In this document: one piece after another, positions 1 through 8,093 of the stretch
Position numbering within the stretch: the stretch's first letter is position 1
Layout: the number at the start of each line of letters is the position of its first letter
Assembly (NCBI GenBank): GCA_910588005.1
Contig: CAJUQM010000007.1
Location: 11,720 to 75,719 of the forward strand
Reading direction: 5' to 3'
DNA from: an uncultured Oscillibacter sp.
GTDB lineage: Bacteria > Bacillota > Clostridia > Oscillospirales > Oscillospiraceae
Length of the DNA stretch: 64,000 nucleotides
Program-made: the position numbers and the translations under genes
The notes under the pieces: generated by a model
Database searches by the model: none
What the model saw: the letters and a program-made list of their open reading frames with translations, nothing else
Told to the model about the DNA's origin: nothing

Positions 1-19
1 CTGCGGCGGGGCCTCCCGC

Positions 20-775
20 TTACACACGCATGGGAATCCCCCTGCCGCTTAAAAACATTTTTAAGGCGGGGATCTCCACCTGCCGGGAGTGAAAAATGGA
101 CGCCGCCAGCCCCGCGTCCACGCCGGGATGGGCGAACAGCTCCGCAAAGTGCTCCATATTTCCGGCCCCGCCGCTGGCGATGACCGGCACATTCACCCGG
201 CCGGCCAGCTCATCCAGCATCTCCAGGTCAAAGCCCTGCCGCACTCCGTCGGTGTCAATGGAGTTCAGCACGATCTCCCCGGCGCCGCCGGCCACGCCGC
301 TGACGGCCCATTCCATGGCGTCGAGGCCCGTGTCCTCCCGGCCGCCCTTGGCAAAAAGGCGGAAACGTCCGTCCACCCGCTTGACATCCATGCTGAGAAC
401 CACGCACTGGTCGCCGTACCGCTTGGCCGCGGCGGCGATGAGTCCGGGGTCCGCAATGGCCCCGGAGTTGACGCTGACCTTGTCCGCGCCGCATTTGAGC
501 ACCCGGTCAAAGTCCTCCAGCGTCCGGATCCCGCCGCCCACAGTCAGAGGAATGAAAATCTCCGACGCCACACGGCGCAGGATGTCTGTAAAGAGACGGC
601 GTCCCTCGGCGGAGGCGGTGATGTCGTAAAATACCAGCTCGTCCGCGCCGGAGGCGTTGTAAAACCGGGCCATCTCCACCGGGTCCGCCATGTCGCGCAG
701 CCCCTGGAAATTGGTGCCCTTTACCACCCGTCCGTCCTTCACGTCCAGGCAGGGGATAATGCGCCGCGCTAACAC
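20..775 (-). CDS. hisF: Imidazole glycerol phosphate synthase, cyclase subunit HisF
   Basis: HisF forms the cyclase half of imidazole glycerol phosphate synthase with HisH, using ammonia from HisH to convert PRFAR into IGP and AICAR in the cytosol. The 251-residue length is normal for the family. The two catalytic aspartates are at the expected places, Asp11 in PCLDVKDGR and Asp130 in LSMDVKR, and the phosphate-binding GGGIR loop is at about 80-84. The start is a GTG that overlaps the end of hisA by a few bases, with AGGAGG seven bases upstream. It is the last complete gene of the histidine operon in view. After its TAA a GGGAGG sequence lies close to the window edge, so another gene (hisI or hisIE would be usual) probably follows outside. 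Confidence 0.98.
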   Translation of the reverse strand: MLARRIIPCLDVKDGRVVKGTNFQGLRDMADPVEMARFYNASGADELVFYDITASAEGRRLFTDILRRVASEIFIPLTVGGGIRTLEDFDRVLKCGADKVSVNSGAIADPGLIAAAAKRYGDQCVVLSMDVKRVDGRFRLFAKGGREDTGLDAMEWAVSGVAGGAGEIVLNSIDTDGVRQGFDLEMLDELAGRVNVPVIASGGAGNMEHFAELFAHPGVDAGLAASIFHSRQVEIPALKMFLSGRGIPMRV

Positions 776-1488
776 AAACCCACCTCCTCAATGACGGTTT
801 TCAGGTCCAGCCGCCCGGTATAGAGCGCTTTGCCCAAAATGGCGGCCTGAGTGCCGATCGATTGCAGCTCCCTCAGCTCCAGGATGCTGCCGACCCCGCC
901 GGAGGCGGTGATCCGCAGCCCCTGAATTTTTGCCAGCTCCCGGTACAGCTCCAGATTGGTTCCCTGCTCGGCGCCGTCCCGGCTGATGTCGGTGTAGATC
1001 ACCGTGCCGACTCCGGCGGCGTAGAGGCGGCGGCAAAAGTCCACACCTTTTTCCGAGGACAGCTCTCTCCAGCCGCTGACGGCCACAAAGCCGTCCCGTG
1101 CATCCACGCCCACGGCGATTTGTCCGCCGTATTTTTGGGCCATCCGGGCGGTAAAATCAAAATCTTTGACGGCCACGGTGCCCAAGATGCACCGGTCCAC
1201 GCCCAAGTCCAGATATTGTTTAATGCGGTCCTCGGTGCGGATGCCGCCGCCCACCTCCATGTAGAGGCCGCCCTGCCGGGCAATGGCGGCGATGGAGTCA
1301 AAATTGGCCAAGGTGCCGTCTTTCGCCCCGTCCAGGTCCACCACGTGGAGATATTTTGCCCCGGCGGCGGCAAATTCCCCGGCCACGGCGCAGGGGTCCT
1401 GGCCATAGACGGTCATTCTGTCATAGTCTCCCTGGTAGAGGCGGACGACCTGCCCGCCCCGCAGGTCAATGGCGGGAAAAATCTGCAT
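769..1488 (-). CDS. hisA: ProFAR isomerase HisA
   Basis: HisA is the (beta-alpha)8-barrel isomerase that opens the ribose of ProFAR to give PRFAR, the substrate of HisF/HisH. The protein has 239 residues. It has the half-barrel signatures of the family: Asp8 in PAIDLRGG, GGGIR near 80-84 and Asp129 in GVDARDG, the two aspartates acting as general base and acid. The ATG is preceded by GGGAGG. It starts 15 bases after the NimA-like gene and its TAG overlaps the hisF start, so translation of hisA and hisF is probably coupled. Confidence 0.97.
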   Translation of the reverse strand: MQIFPAIDLRGGQVVRLYQGDYDRMTVYGQDPCAVAGEFAAAGAKYLHVVDLDGAKDGTLANFDSIAAIARQGGLYMEVGGGIRTEDRIKQYLDLGVDRCILGTVAVKDFDFTARMAQKYGGQIAVGVDARDGFVAVSGWRELSSEKGVDFCRRLYAAGVGTVIYTDISRDGAEQGTNLELYRELAKIQGLRITASGGVGSILELRELQSIGTQAAILGKALYTGRLDLKTVIEEVGLC

Positions 1489-1503
1489 GGCGACGCGCCT
1501 CCC

Positions 1504-2004
1504 TCACGGATGAATTTTGCAGGTCAGCTCCTCCGCCTCCAGGCGGATGACCTGGGTGTTCTCCAGCATGGCCGCGGGAAAGTCCCGCAGCCCCTCCTCT
1601 CCGGAGACATGGGCCATAATGGCCGCAAGGCCCGCCCGCTTTTCCTCCGCCGTCTCTAAAAGCCGGACCGGGCCGCCGCCCATGACGCATTGAAACCGGG
1701 CGGTATATTCGCAGGCGTTCTCATCCGGAATTGCCTCATGGCCGGTATCCATCTCAAAGGACGCCCAGCCGATCTCCCGGATGAGGCTGATCTTCCGGCC
1801 CTCTTTGGCGCTGTGGAAGTAAAAGGTGTACCGTCCCTCCCGCTCCGCAAAGCCGAAGTCCAGCGGCACAATATACGCCCGCCCATGATCACACAGCCCC
1901 AGACGGCAGCAGTCGCAGGCGGCGATCACCGCCCGGATTTCCCCCGGGTCCCTCACCTGGCGGTCTTTTCTTCTCATGGGTCTCATAGCTGAAAACATCT
2001 CCAT
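1504..2004 (-). CDS. NimA-like pyridoxamine 5'-phosphate oxidase-fold protein inside the his operon
   Basis: This 166-residue protein resembles the nitroimidazole-resistance (Nim) branch of the flavin-binding split-barrel family. Family-like features are the N-terminal MRRKDRQVRDPGEI segment, the CRLGLCDHGRAYIVPLDFG strand pair and the FYFHSAKEGRKI segment. Members bind FMN or haem and some reduce nitro groups; the natural substrate is usually unknown. It lies between hisH plus a small membrane gene and hisA, so it is probably co-transcribed with histidine genes. Two starts are possible: the ATG at 2002-2004 behind a weak GGGAGA, or the ATG at 1984-1986, which makes an ATGA overlap with the upstream stop. 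No role in histidine synthesis is known to me. Confidence 0.85.
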   Translation of the reverse strand: MEMFSAMRPMRRKDRQVRDPGEIRAVIAACDCCRLGLCDHGRAYIVPLDFGFAEREGRYTFYFHSAKEGRKISLIREIGWASFEMDTGHEAIPDENACEYTARFQCVMGGGPVRLLETAEEKRAGLAAIMAHVSGEEGLRDFPAAMLENTQVIRLEAEELTCKIHP

Positions 2005-2198
2005 ACTCTCTCCCTCTCATTCCACCAATCCCGGGGGGCGCCGCGGCGAATCACAATCACAAGGCCGGTGATGCCGCAGAGCATGGACAGCACGGGCCAG
2101 AGATAGTCCCCCGCAGCGGGCAGCCAGATGCCGCCCATAACGGTGTATAGCAGCAGGCCGAAGAACATCCAGGCAAAGCCGGTCAGTTGTTTTTTCAC
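1983..2198 (-). CDS. Small two-helix membrane protein (71 aa) inside the his operon
   Basis: A 71-residue reading frame starts at a GTG with a strong GAGGAGG eight bases upstream that itself overlaps the hisH stop, so it is very likely translated. The product has a short basic start (VKKQ), a hydrophobic segment at about 7-23, a second at about 33-50, then a charged tail with RRGAPRDWW and ERERVW. This predicts two membrane helices with both ends inside. The TGA overlaps an in-frame ATG of the NimA-like gene as ATGA. I do not recognise a family. Its place between hisH and hisA suggests co-expression with histidine genes, but nothing in the sequence says what it does. Confidence 0.7.
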   Translation of the reverse strand: MKKQLTGFAWMFFGLLLYTVMGGIWLPAAGDYLWPVLSMLCGITGLVIVIRRGAPRDWWNERERVWRCFQL

Positions 2199-2208
2199 TC
2201 TGCCCTCC

Positions 2209-2820
2209 TCAAAGCTCCGCAAAGGCCCGCAGCAGACGAAGTCCTGCGTCTCCGGATTTCTCCGGGTGGAACTGGGTGCCCCAGACGTTTCCGCTGCGCA
2301 CCGCGCCGGTAACGGACACGTTTCCGTATCGGGACGTGCCCAGTGTGGAAACATCGCAGTCCTTGGCGTAGAAGCTGTGGACGTAGTAGACGTACTCCCC
2401 ATCCCGGAAGTACTTAAAAAGCGGGTCATTCCGCACAACGTCCAAACTGTTCCAGCCCATGTGTGGGACCTTCAAAGACCTGTCCGCCAGGTCCTCCCGC
2501 AGGCTCACCACCTGTCCGGGGACCAGTCCTAAACCGGGATGTTCGCCGTACTCAAAGCTCTTGTCGAAGAGCAGCTGCATCCCCAGGCAGATGCCGAGCA
2601 GCGGTTTGCGCGCGGCCTCCGCTTGAATGACCGGCGGCAGTCCGGCCTCTGCCAACTTTTTCGCGGCGTCGCCAAAGGCCCCTACACCGGGGAGGATGAT
2701 GCGGCCGGCAGCCCGCAGCCGCCCCGGATCCCTTGTCACCTCCGCCTCCACGCCCAGCGTCCGCAGGCTGGAGGACAGGGAGAACAGATTCCCCACGCCG
2801 TAATCCACAATCGCGATCAT
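2209..2820 (-). CDS. hisH: Imidazole glycerol phosphate synthase, glutamine amidotransferase subunit HisH
   Basis: HisH is the class I glutamine amidotransferase that supplies ammonia to HisF. The 203-residue protein shows the catalytic triad: Cys78 in the nucleophile elbow GICLGMQ, and His185 with Glu187 in QFHPEKSG. The start IVDYGVGNL is typical. The ATG follows the hisB stop directly, with AAAGGTG inside the end of hisB as ribosome binding site. In most genomes hisH is followed by hisA; here two other genes intervene. Confidence 0.98.
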   Translation of the reverse strand: MIAIVDYGVGNLFSLSSSLRTLGVEAEVTRDPGRLRAAGRIILPGVGAFGDAAKKLAEAGLPPVIQAEAARKPLLGICLGMQLLFDKSFEYGEHPGLGLVPGQVVSLREDLADRSLKVPHMGWNSLDVVRNDPLFKYFRDGEYVYYVHSFYAKDCDVSTLGTSRYGNVSVTGAVRSGNVWGTQFHPEKSGDAGLRLLRAFAEL

Positions 2821-3408
2821 TTACAGCACACCTTTCGTGCTGGGAATCTCGTCCCGGTGTTTTTCATCCAGGGCCGCCGCTTCTTTCAGGGTCCGGCCCA
2901 TGCCCTTGAAAACAGCCTCTAAAATATGGTGGGTGTTTTCCCCCGCCAATTTCCGGATATGGACAGAGCCTGGACAGTTCCGCACGAAAGCCAGCCAGAA
3001 TTCCTGGGCCAGCTCCGTGTCAAAATTCCCCACTTTTGAACTGGGCAGGTCCACCGCCCAGCCCAGACAGGCCCGTCCGCTGAGGTCGGCGGCGCACAGC
3101 ACCAGCGTCTCGTCCATGGGCAGCAGGCACTGCCCGTACCGGACGATTCCCCGCTTGTCCCCCAGCGCCTTTGTAAAGGCCAGCCCCAGGCAGATGCCGG
3201 CGTCCTCCACAGAGTGGTGGCAATCCACATGAGTGTCTCCTTGGCAGGAGAGCGTGAGGTCAAAGTCGCCGTGGCAGGCGAACAGCTCCAGCATGTGATC
3301 CAAAAACCCCACGCCGGTGGCAAGAGAGGCCTTTCCTGTGCCGTCCAGGCTCAGCGCCAGCTGAATTTGGGTCTCGCGGGTGTCCCGTTTGAGATCGGCA
3401 GTCCGCAT
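2821..3408 (-). CDS. hisB: Imidazoleglycerol-phosphate dehydratase HisB
   Basis: HisB dehydrates IGP to imidazole acetol phosphate with a di-manganese centre. The two metal-binding histidine clusters are visible, LDHMLELFACHG in the first repeat with CHHSVEDAG following it, and the equivalent later in the second repeat. It is the monofunctional dehydratase; no phosphatase domain is attached. The ATG at 3412-3414 forms ATGA with the hisC stop but sits directly on the AGGAGG, so the next ATG (3406-3408, MRTADLKRDT, the usual N-terminus of the family) is the preferred start, giving 195 residues. No histidinol-phosphatase (hisN/hisK) gene is visible in this operon. Confidence 0.96.
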   Translation of the reverse strand: MRTADLKRDTRETQIQLALSLDGTGKASLATGVGFLDHMLELFACHGDFDLTLSCQGDTHVDCHHSVEDAGICLGLAFTKALGDKRGIVRYGQCLLPMDETLVLCAADLSGRACLGWAVDLPSSKVGNFDTELAQEFWLAFVRNCPGSVHIRKLAGENTHHILEAVFKGMGRTLKEAAALDEKHRDEIPSTKGVL

Positions 3409-3410
3409 AG

Positions 3411-4478
3411 TCATACCTCCTTTAGTATCGCCTCAATTTGGGCCGTCAGAATTCGCAGCTGCTCCATGGAACCCACGGTGATGCGGACGAAGTCCTCAAT
3501 CCGTCCGGAACCGGCCCACCAGCGCACCAGAACGCCCCGCTCCTTCAACCCCCGGTATAGGGAGCCGCCGGAGAGGCGGCCGCTCTTGGCGAAGACAAAA
3601 TTAGCGGAGGAGGGTAAAACAGTGAAGCCCAGCCCCTCCAGCGCCGCCGTCAGCCAGGCCCGGTTTTCCTGAATGGTCCTGCGGCAGCTTTGAAAATAGG
3701 CCTCGTCCTCCATGGCGGCGGCTCCCGCCAGAATGGAGAGGCGGTTGACGTTATAGGGGTTGAAGCTGTACTTCACCCGGTTCAGACCGTCCATCAGCGC
3801 CGGGCCTCCCAGGGCGAAGCCCAGCCTTCCGCCGGCCAGGGAGCGGCTTTTGGACATGGTTTGGGTCACCAGCAGATTGCCGTATTCTTGAACCAGGGGG
3901 ACGCAGCTCTCTCCGCCAAAGTCCACATAGGCCTCGTCTACAATGACTACCCGGCTCGGATCGGCCTCCAGCAGCCGCCGGATCTCCTCCCGGGGGACGG
4001 CCATCCCGGTGGGGGCGTTGGGATTGGCGATTACGATGACGCCGGGAAAACCCATGTAATCCTCCGTGCAGAGAGAGAAATCCTCCCGCAGGGGGATCAC
4101 CCTGGCCTCCAGGCCGAACAGGGCGGCCTGGGAGCGGTAGAAGCTATAGGTGATATCGGCATAGGCCACGGGAATCCCGGCGCCGCAGAAGGCCCGGAAA
4201 GCAAAGGCCAGAATCTCGTCGGACCCGTTGCCGGACACCACGTTTTCCCTGGCGAGTCCGTACCGCCGGGCGATGGCCTCCTCCAGCTGGGCGCAGGTGG
4301 GATCGGAGTACAGGTTCAGGCGGGAGATCTCCGCCCGGGAGAGGGCCTCCAGTACCCTAGGGGAGGGAGGGAAGGGACTTTCGTTGGTATTCAGCTTGAT
4401 ATACTGCTGGTCCTGGGGCTGCTCGCCTGGGGTATAGGGGGCCAGGCGGGCGGCCTCGGGGGAGAGGAAGCCGTTCAT
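3411..4478 (-). CDS. hisC: Histidinol-phosphate aminotransferase HisC
   Basis: HisC is the PLP enzyme that transaminates imidazole acetol phosphate with glutamate to histidinol phosphate. The 355-residue protein is a class I/II fold I aminotransferase. The Schiff-base lysine is Lys210 in TMSKSRSLAGGRLG, Asp181 in VIVDEAYVDF contacts the pyridine nitrogen, and NPNAPTG and the N-terminal KLNTNESP are present. The start has AAAGAGGTG upstream. A 122-bp gap separates it from hisD, the only real gap in the operon; it is GC-rich and I see no gene or clear terminator in it. Confidence 0.97.
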   Translation of the reverse strand: MNGFLSPEAARLAPYTPGEQPQDQQYIKLNTNESPFPPSPRVLEALSRAEISRLNLYSDPTCAQLEEAIARRYGLARENVVSGNGSDEILAFAFRAFCGAGIPVAYADITYSFYRSQAALFGLEARVIPLREDFSLCTEDYMGFPGVIVIANPNAPTGMAVPREEIRRLLEADPSRVVIVDEAYVDFGGESCVPLVQEYGNLLVTQTMSKSRSLAGGRLGFALGGPALMDGLNRVKYSFNPYNVNRLSILAGAAAMEDEAYFQSCRRTIQENRAWLTAALEGLGFTVLPSSANFVFAKSGRLSGGSLYRGLKERGVLVRWWAGSGRIEDFVRITVGSMEQLRILTAQIEAILKEV

Positions 4479-4600
4479 GTTAAAACACCTCTTTACAGTG
4501 GGAAATTTGCGCCTTTGTTTTCCGCAGGCGTGGAAAAAAGGGGGGCTGGGGGACCGGCCGCTGCCGCGGGTGTGCCCCGTCCGCCGGTCAAAGCCGGAAC

Positions 4601-5905
4601 CTAGTCCGGCCTCCCGCGTTGGGCATACCGGTCCTCCGCCCTGGAAAGGGCGGATCTCGCGTGCCCCTCCAGCCCCTCCCGGCGGGCAAAGTCCGCGATT
4701 TGATCCGCGCAGCGGTTCAGCGCCGCCCGGTCATAGTACAGGAAGCTGGAGCGCTTCATAAAATCATCCACGCCCAAGGGACTGGAAAAACGGGCGGTGC
4801 CGGAAGTTGGAAGCGTGTGGTTCGGTCCTGCGAAATAGTCTCCCAGCGCCTCCGGTGTGCTGCGGCCCAGAAAGATGCTCCCGGCGTTTTTGATGCGGGG
4901 CAGCAGGGCAAAGGGGTCGTCTACGCACAGCTCCAAATGCTCCGGGGCGATCCGGTTGACGGCCTCCACGGCCTTGTCCAGGCTGCCTGTCACAATGATC
5001 TTGCCGTTGTTTTCAATGGATGTCCGGGCGATCTCCTTTCGGGGAAGGGATTCCAGCTGAATTTCGATCTCCCCACGGACGGCTTCCGCCAGTGGGCGGC
5101 TGTCCGTCACCAGCACCGCCGAGGCCAGCACGTCGTGTTCCGCCTGACTCAGGAGATCCGCCGCCGCCCAGGCGGGGGAGGTATTTCCGTCCGCCAGGAC
5201 CAAAATTTCACTGGGGCCGGCGATCATATCAATGTCCACCAGGCCAAAGACCTTTCGCTTGGCTGTGGCCACAAAAATACCGCCGGGACCCACAATTTTA
5301 TCCACTTTGGGTACGCTTTCTGTACCGTAGGCCAGGGCGGCGACCGCCTGGGCACCGCCAATCTTAAACACGGCGTCCGCTCCTGCCAGCCGCGCCGCCG
5401 CCAGGGCCTCCGGACTGACCGAGCCGTCCCGCCGGGGCGGCGTCACCAGAACAATTTCGCTTACACCGGCAATTTTCGCCGGGATTACGTTCATCAAGAT
5501 CGTAGAGGGAAATGCCTCCGGACTCCGGGGCACGCAGATGCCCACCCGTTCAATGGGCGTCCACCGCTGGCCCATAACGATGCCGGGGCGGTCCGTTAAC
5601 ACAAAGCCGTTGTGACGCTGGCGCTCGTGGAAGAGGCGGATGTTCTCCGCCGCCTCCTCCAGTGTTTTCAAAAACGAGGGACTTACCATCCCGGCGGCGG
5701 CGTTAATCTCCGCCTCCGTCAGCCGCAGGTTCTCCGGTTCCGCGCCGTCGAAGCGGCGGGTGAACTTCCGCAGGGCCGCATCGCCCCTGGTTCGGACCTC
5801 CCGGAGAATGTCGTCCACGGCGGCGGAGACGTCCTCCTCCGCCCGGAGATCCCGGTTTAAAAAGGCCTCCGGAGCCAGCTGGTCAAAGTCCAGAATACGG
5901 ATCAC
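4601..5905 (-). CDS. hisD: Histidinol dehydrogenase HisD
   Basis: HisD is the zinc-dependent NAD enzyme that oxidises L-histidinol in two steps to L-histidine. The 434-residue length is typical. Recognisable blocks are VDKIVGPGGIFVATAKRKVFG, MIAGPSEILVLAD, the zinc and catalytic region around LLSQAEHD, and APEHLEL with GPNHTLPTSGTARF near the C-terminus. The start is a GTG that overlaps the stop of the upstream hisZ-hisG gene as GTGA, so the two are probably translationally coupled. Confidence 0.98.
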   Translation of the reverse strand: MIRILDFDQLAPEAFLNRDLRAEEDVSAAVDDILREVRTRGDAALRKFTRRFDGAEPENLRLTEAEINAAAGMVSPSFLKTLEEAAENIRLFHERQRHNGFVLTDRPGIVMGQRWTPIERVGICVPRSPEAFPSTILMNVIPAKIAGVSEIVLVTPPRRDGSVSPEALAAARLAGADAVFKIGGAQAVAALAYGTESVPKVDKIVGPGGIFVATAKRKVFGLVDIDMIAGPSEILVLADGNTSPAWAAADLLSQAEHDVLASAVLVTDSRPLAEAVRGEIEIQLESLPRKEIARTSIENNGKIIVTGSLDKAVEAVNRIAPEHLELCVDDPFALLPRIKNAGSIFLGRSTPEALGDYFAGPNHTLPTSGTARFSSPLGVDDFMKRSSFLYYDRAALNRCADQIADFARREGLEGHARSALSRAEDRYAQRGRPD

Positions 5906-7479
5906 CGGGCCGTCACCTCCGCGAGTTTTTTTACCAGGGCGTCAATTTCCCGGCGCTTGAATTGGTAGCTGGCTCGGCCCGCGATAAACCGGGCTGAGAT
6001 GGGCATGAACTCCGCCAGCACCTTCAGGTTGTTTTCCCTCAGGGTGGTCCCGGTTTCCACGATGTCCACAATCACGTCGGAGAGGCCCAGAATGGGAGCC
6101 AGTTCAATGGAACCGTTCAGCTTGATGATGTCGATGTCCCGGCCCTGGGCGGCGTAATAGGACTTGGCGATGTTTACGAATTTGGTGGCCACCCGCAGTG
6201 TCCGGCCCGGGTCGTCCTGAAAATCCGCCGGTCCCGCCACGCACATGCGGCATTTGCCAAGCCCCGTGTCCAGCAGCTCGTATACGTCGGCGCCGGACTC
6301 GGACAGAATGTCCCTGCCCACAATGCCGATATCCGCCGCGCCGTGCTCCACATAGATGGCCACGTCACTGGGCTTTACCAAAAAGTAGCGGATGCCTGCC
6401 TCCCGGTTTTCCACCACCAGCTTGCGGGTGCCGCCGCAGCGCTCCCGGCAGCCGTAGCCCGCCCCGGCCAAAAGGTCATAGACCTGGTCTCCCAGGCGGC
6501 CCTTGGGCAGCGCCACGCTCAGCATGGTCCCTTCGCCGGACTCCGTCTCCGGCTCGGCCGGGCAGTTCAGCTCGTCCAGATACAGGGCAAAGCCGACCGC
6601 CCTGGTCCCGGGGCGGAACTGCTCTGTCAGAGGGTCGTACCGCCCGCCTTTCAGAACGGCGCGGGGCAGCCCCGTGAGATATCCCTGGAGAACCAAGCCG
6701 TTGTAGTACTCCATGTCGTTGGCAAGGGAGAGATCCAGCTTCAGGCGCGTTGTCTGGCCCTGCTCCGCCAAGGTCTTGCAGAGAGTCCGCAGCTCCTGGA
6801 GAGCGCCGCCCATGGCGGCGTTCAGCGCCAGCGGCTCTGCCTCGGACAGCACCGCCTCCCACGTCCCCGCCAGAGAGGGCAGGCGGCACAGGGCGTCCGT
6901 TCCCCGGTGGGAGAGTCCGGCCTCCTCCGCCGTTTTTTGCAGCTCATGGGTGTTCCGGTCCCGAATACAGGTCAAGAGCTTTGGCCGGATGGACTCCGGA
7001 GCGCCTACGGCGTCAAAAAGGCCGGTGATAAAGCCCATGTGGCCCAGCCCCAGCACAAAGTCCCGGCCCGTCAGTGCCAGGCTCTGTACTGCCAGGGATC
7101 CCACTTGCGCTGTGACGGCCTCGTCCACCGCGCCGACGCACTCTAGGCCCATCTGGCTGATCTCCTTGAAGGTGTGGCTCTCCTGGCTGGGACGGTAGAC
7201 GTTCTCGGCATAGTAGTACCGGCCGCAGTCCCCCGCCTCTACCCGGGCGTTTTTGGCGATGGAGAGTGTGACGTCCGGCTTCAGGGCCAGCAGGCGCCCG
7301 TCCAGGTCCGTAAAGGTGATGACCTGGTCGCTGGCGAGAAAGCGGCGGTTCTCCTGATACAGGCCGTACTCCTCAAACCGGCCCATGTGGTACTGGCGGA
7401 AGCCCGCCTGCTCAAACAGCAGCCGCACCTGTAAAGAGACCCGCTCCTGGGGACGGAGCATATTCAGATCCAATTCCAT
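5902..7479 (-). CDS. hisZG: Fused ATP phosphoribosyltransferase: HisZ regulatory domain plus HisG catalytic domain
   Basis: One uninterrupted 525-codon frame holds both subunits of the short-form ATP phosphoribosyltransferase, the first and feedback-controlled step of histidine synthesis. Residues about 1-305 are HisZ, a class II histidyl-tRNA-synthetase paralogue (LKPDVTLSIAKNA, YYAENVYRP, MEYYNGLVLQGY, GGRYDPL). After a linker around 306-318 (PAEPETESGEG) a complete 207-residue short HisG follows, with ALPKGRLGDQV, the PSDVAIYVEHGAADIGIVGRD block and the PRPP loop DIVETGTTLRENN. Known short-form enzymes are hetero-octamers of separate HisZ and HisG chains. An ATG survives at the start of the HisG part (6523-6525), preceded by GAAGGGA only two bases away, so some separate HisG cannot be excluded. 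The main start has AAGGAGGAACATCCC before the ATG. Confidence 0.95.
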   Translation of the reverse strand: MELDLNMLRPQERVSLQVRLLFEQAGFRQYHMGRFEEYGLYQENRRFLASDQVITFTDLDGRLLALKPDVTLSIAKNARVEAGDCGRYYYAENVYRPSQESHTFKEISQMGLECVGAVDEAVTAQVGSLAVQSLALTGRDFVLGLGHMGFITGLFDAVGAPESIRPKLLTCIRDRNTHELQKTAEEAGLSHRGTDALCRLPSLAGTWEAVLSEAEPLALNAAMGGALQELRTLCKTLAEQGQTTRLKLDLSLANDMEYYNGLVLQGYLTGLPRAVLKGGRYDPLTEQFRPGTRAVGFALYLDELNCPAEPETESGEGTMLSVALPKGRLGDQVYDLLAGAGYGCRERCGGTRKLVVENREAGIRYFLVKPSDVAIYVEHGAADIGIVGRDILSESGADVYELLDTGLGKCRMCVAGPADFQDDPGRTLRVATKFVNIAKSYYAAQGRDIDIIKLNGSIELAPILGLSDVIVDIVETGTTLRENNLKVLAEFMPISARFIAGRASYQFKRREIDALVKKLAEVTAR

Positions 7480-7530
7480 GGGATGTTCCTCCTTGGGGGC
7501 GGAGAGGTCCCGCCCGTCATGTCAAGATCT

Positions 7531-7559
7531 ATTGTACTTCAATATATTAGCAAAGTAAA
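7531..7559 (-). promoter_or_regulatory. Promoter of the histidine operon
   Basis: Read on the minus strand: TTTACT (-35, 7554-7559), 17 bp, TACAAT (-10, 7531-7536). The predicted leader to the hisZ-hisG start is only about 45 nt, too short for a T-box or a leader-peptide attenuator, so control is more likely by a repressor. Confidence 0.6.
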
Positions 7560-7643
7560 GCGATAATTGACTAATGCAATAAATTCTCTGATTTGTCCAA
7601 AATGATGACGGGGAAAAGGCCGGATAATGGAATTTTATTATAG

Positions 7644-7680
7644 AATTTGGGAAAGGGATTTTCAATCCCTTTCCCAAATT
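7644..7680. repeat. Perfect 17-bp inverted repeat (strong hairpin) upstream of the his operon
   Basis: Arms of 17 bp at 7644-7660 and 7664-7680 are exact reverse complements around a 3-nt loop. No long T-tract follows on either strand. It could be a terminator for the minus-strand gene at 7873-8064 or a binding or processing site. The rest of the 7480-7872 gap holds the his promoter and the dispersed repeat at 7710-7793; I see no gene in it. Confidence 0.7.
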
Positions 7681-7709
7681 TCCTGCCGCGCTCAAGCGGT
7701 TTCTGATAG

Positions 7710-7793
7710 ATTAGGTCCTGTATGAAAAATGACAGAACGCCGTCTCCGGGCATCTTTTTTCACCAGGACCTCGTTGATTTTCCTTGAGATCCG
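7710..7793. repeat. 84-bp dispersed intergenic repeat, copy 1
   Basis: This stretch matches 56927-57010 at 77 of 84 positions without gaps. The core from about 7748 to 7787 is identical for 40 bases, and all seven differences are transitions. An inverted pair, AGGTCCTG near the left end and CAGGACCT in the core, could form a stem. Both copies lie in gaps between two minus-strand genes, in the same orientation. Short frames are open on both strands, but neither has an obvious ribosome binding site. It is probably a family of dispersed elements or a structured RNA. Confidence 0.75.
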
Positions 7794-7872
7794 TCAGGAT
7801 TCCTGCGGAAAACCGCCCTGCCTGACAAAAAATCTGTCTCAATCCGGCATTCCGCCAATTTTCAGACAAGGC

Positions 7873-8064
7873 TTAAAGACTGACCACGATTTTTTTGCAG
7901 GACTCACAGTAAAGCGCTTCCGTTTCAGACGATGAGAGCGCGGATTTCGCCACGATAACTCTGTTCCACGAGGGACCCTCTGCCGGCCACCACGTGATGC
8001 CGCGCCTTCCGTCCCCGGAGAGATGCCCCTTTTGCATTTCCGCTTGACAGAACGGACAGATCAT
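7873..8064 (-). CDS. Small zinc-ribbon protein (DUF6487-like)
   Basis: A 63-residue protein with two Cys pairs, CPFC at 3-6 and CESC near 53-56, around a central RRGITWWPAEG segment. This pattern matches the DUF6487 / PF20097 kind of small zinc-ribbon proteins of clostridia, whose function is unknown. AAAGGGGGA lies seven bases before the ATG. It begins 29 bp after the MerR-RDD gene on the same strand and is probably in the same transcript. Confidence 0.8.
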   Translation of the reverse strand: MICPFCQAEMQKGHLSGDGRRGITWWPAEGPSWNRVIVAKSALSSSETEALYCESCKKIVVSL

Positions 8065-8093
8065 AAAATCCCCCTTTCTATTTGTTTCCGGCG

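Noticed and set aside
7480..7872. A T-box or histidine attenuator before the his operon
   Set aside because: No AGGGTGGNACCGCG motif on the minus strand, and the best promoter leaves only about 45 nt of leader.
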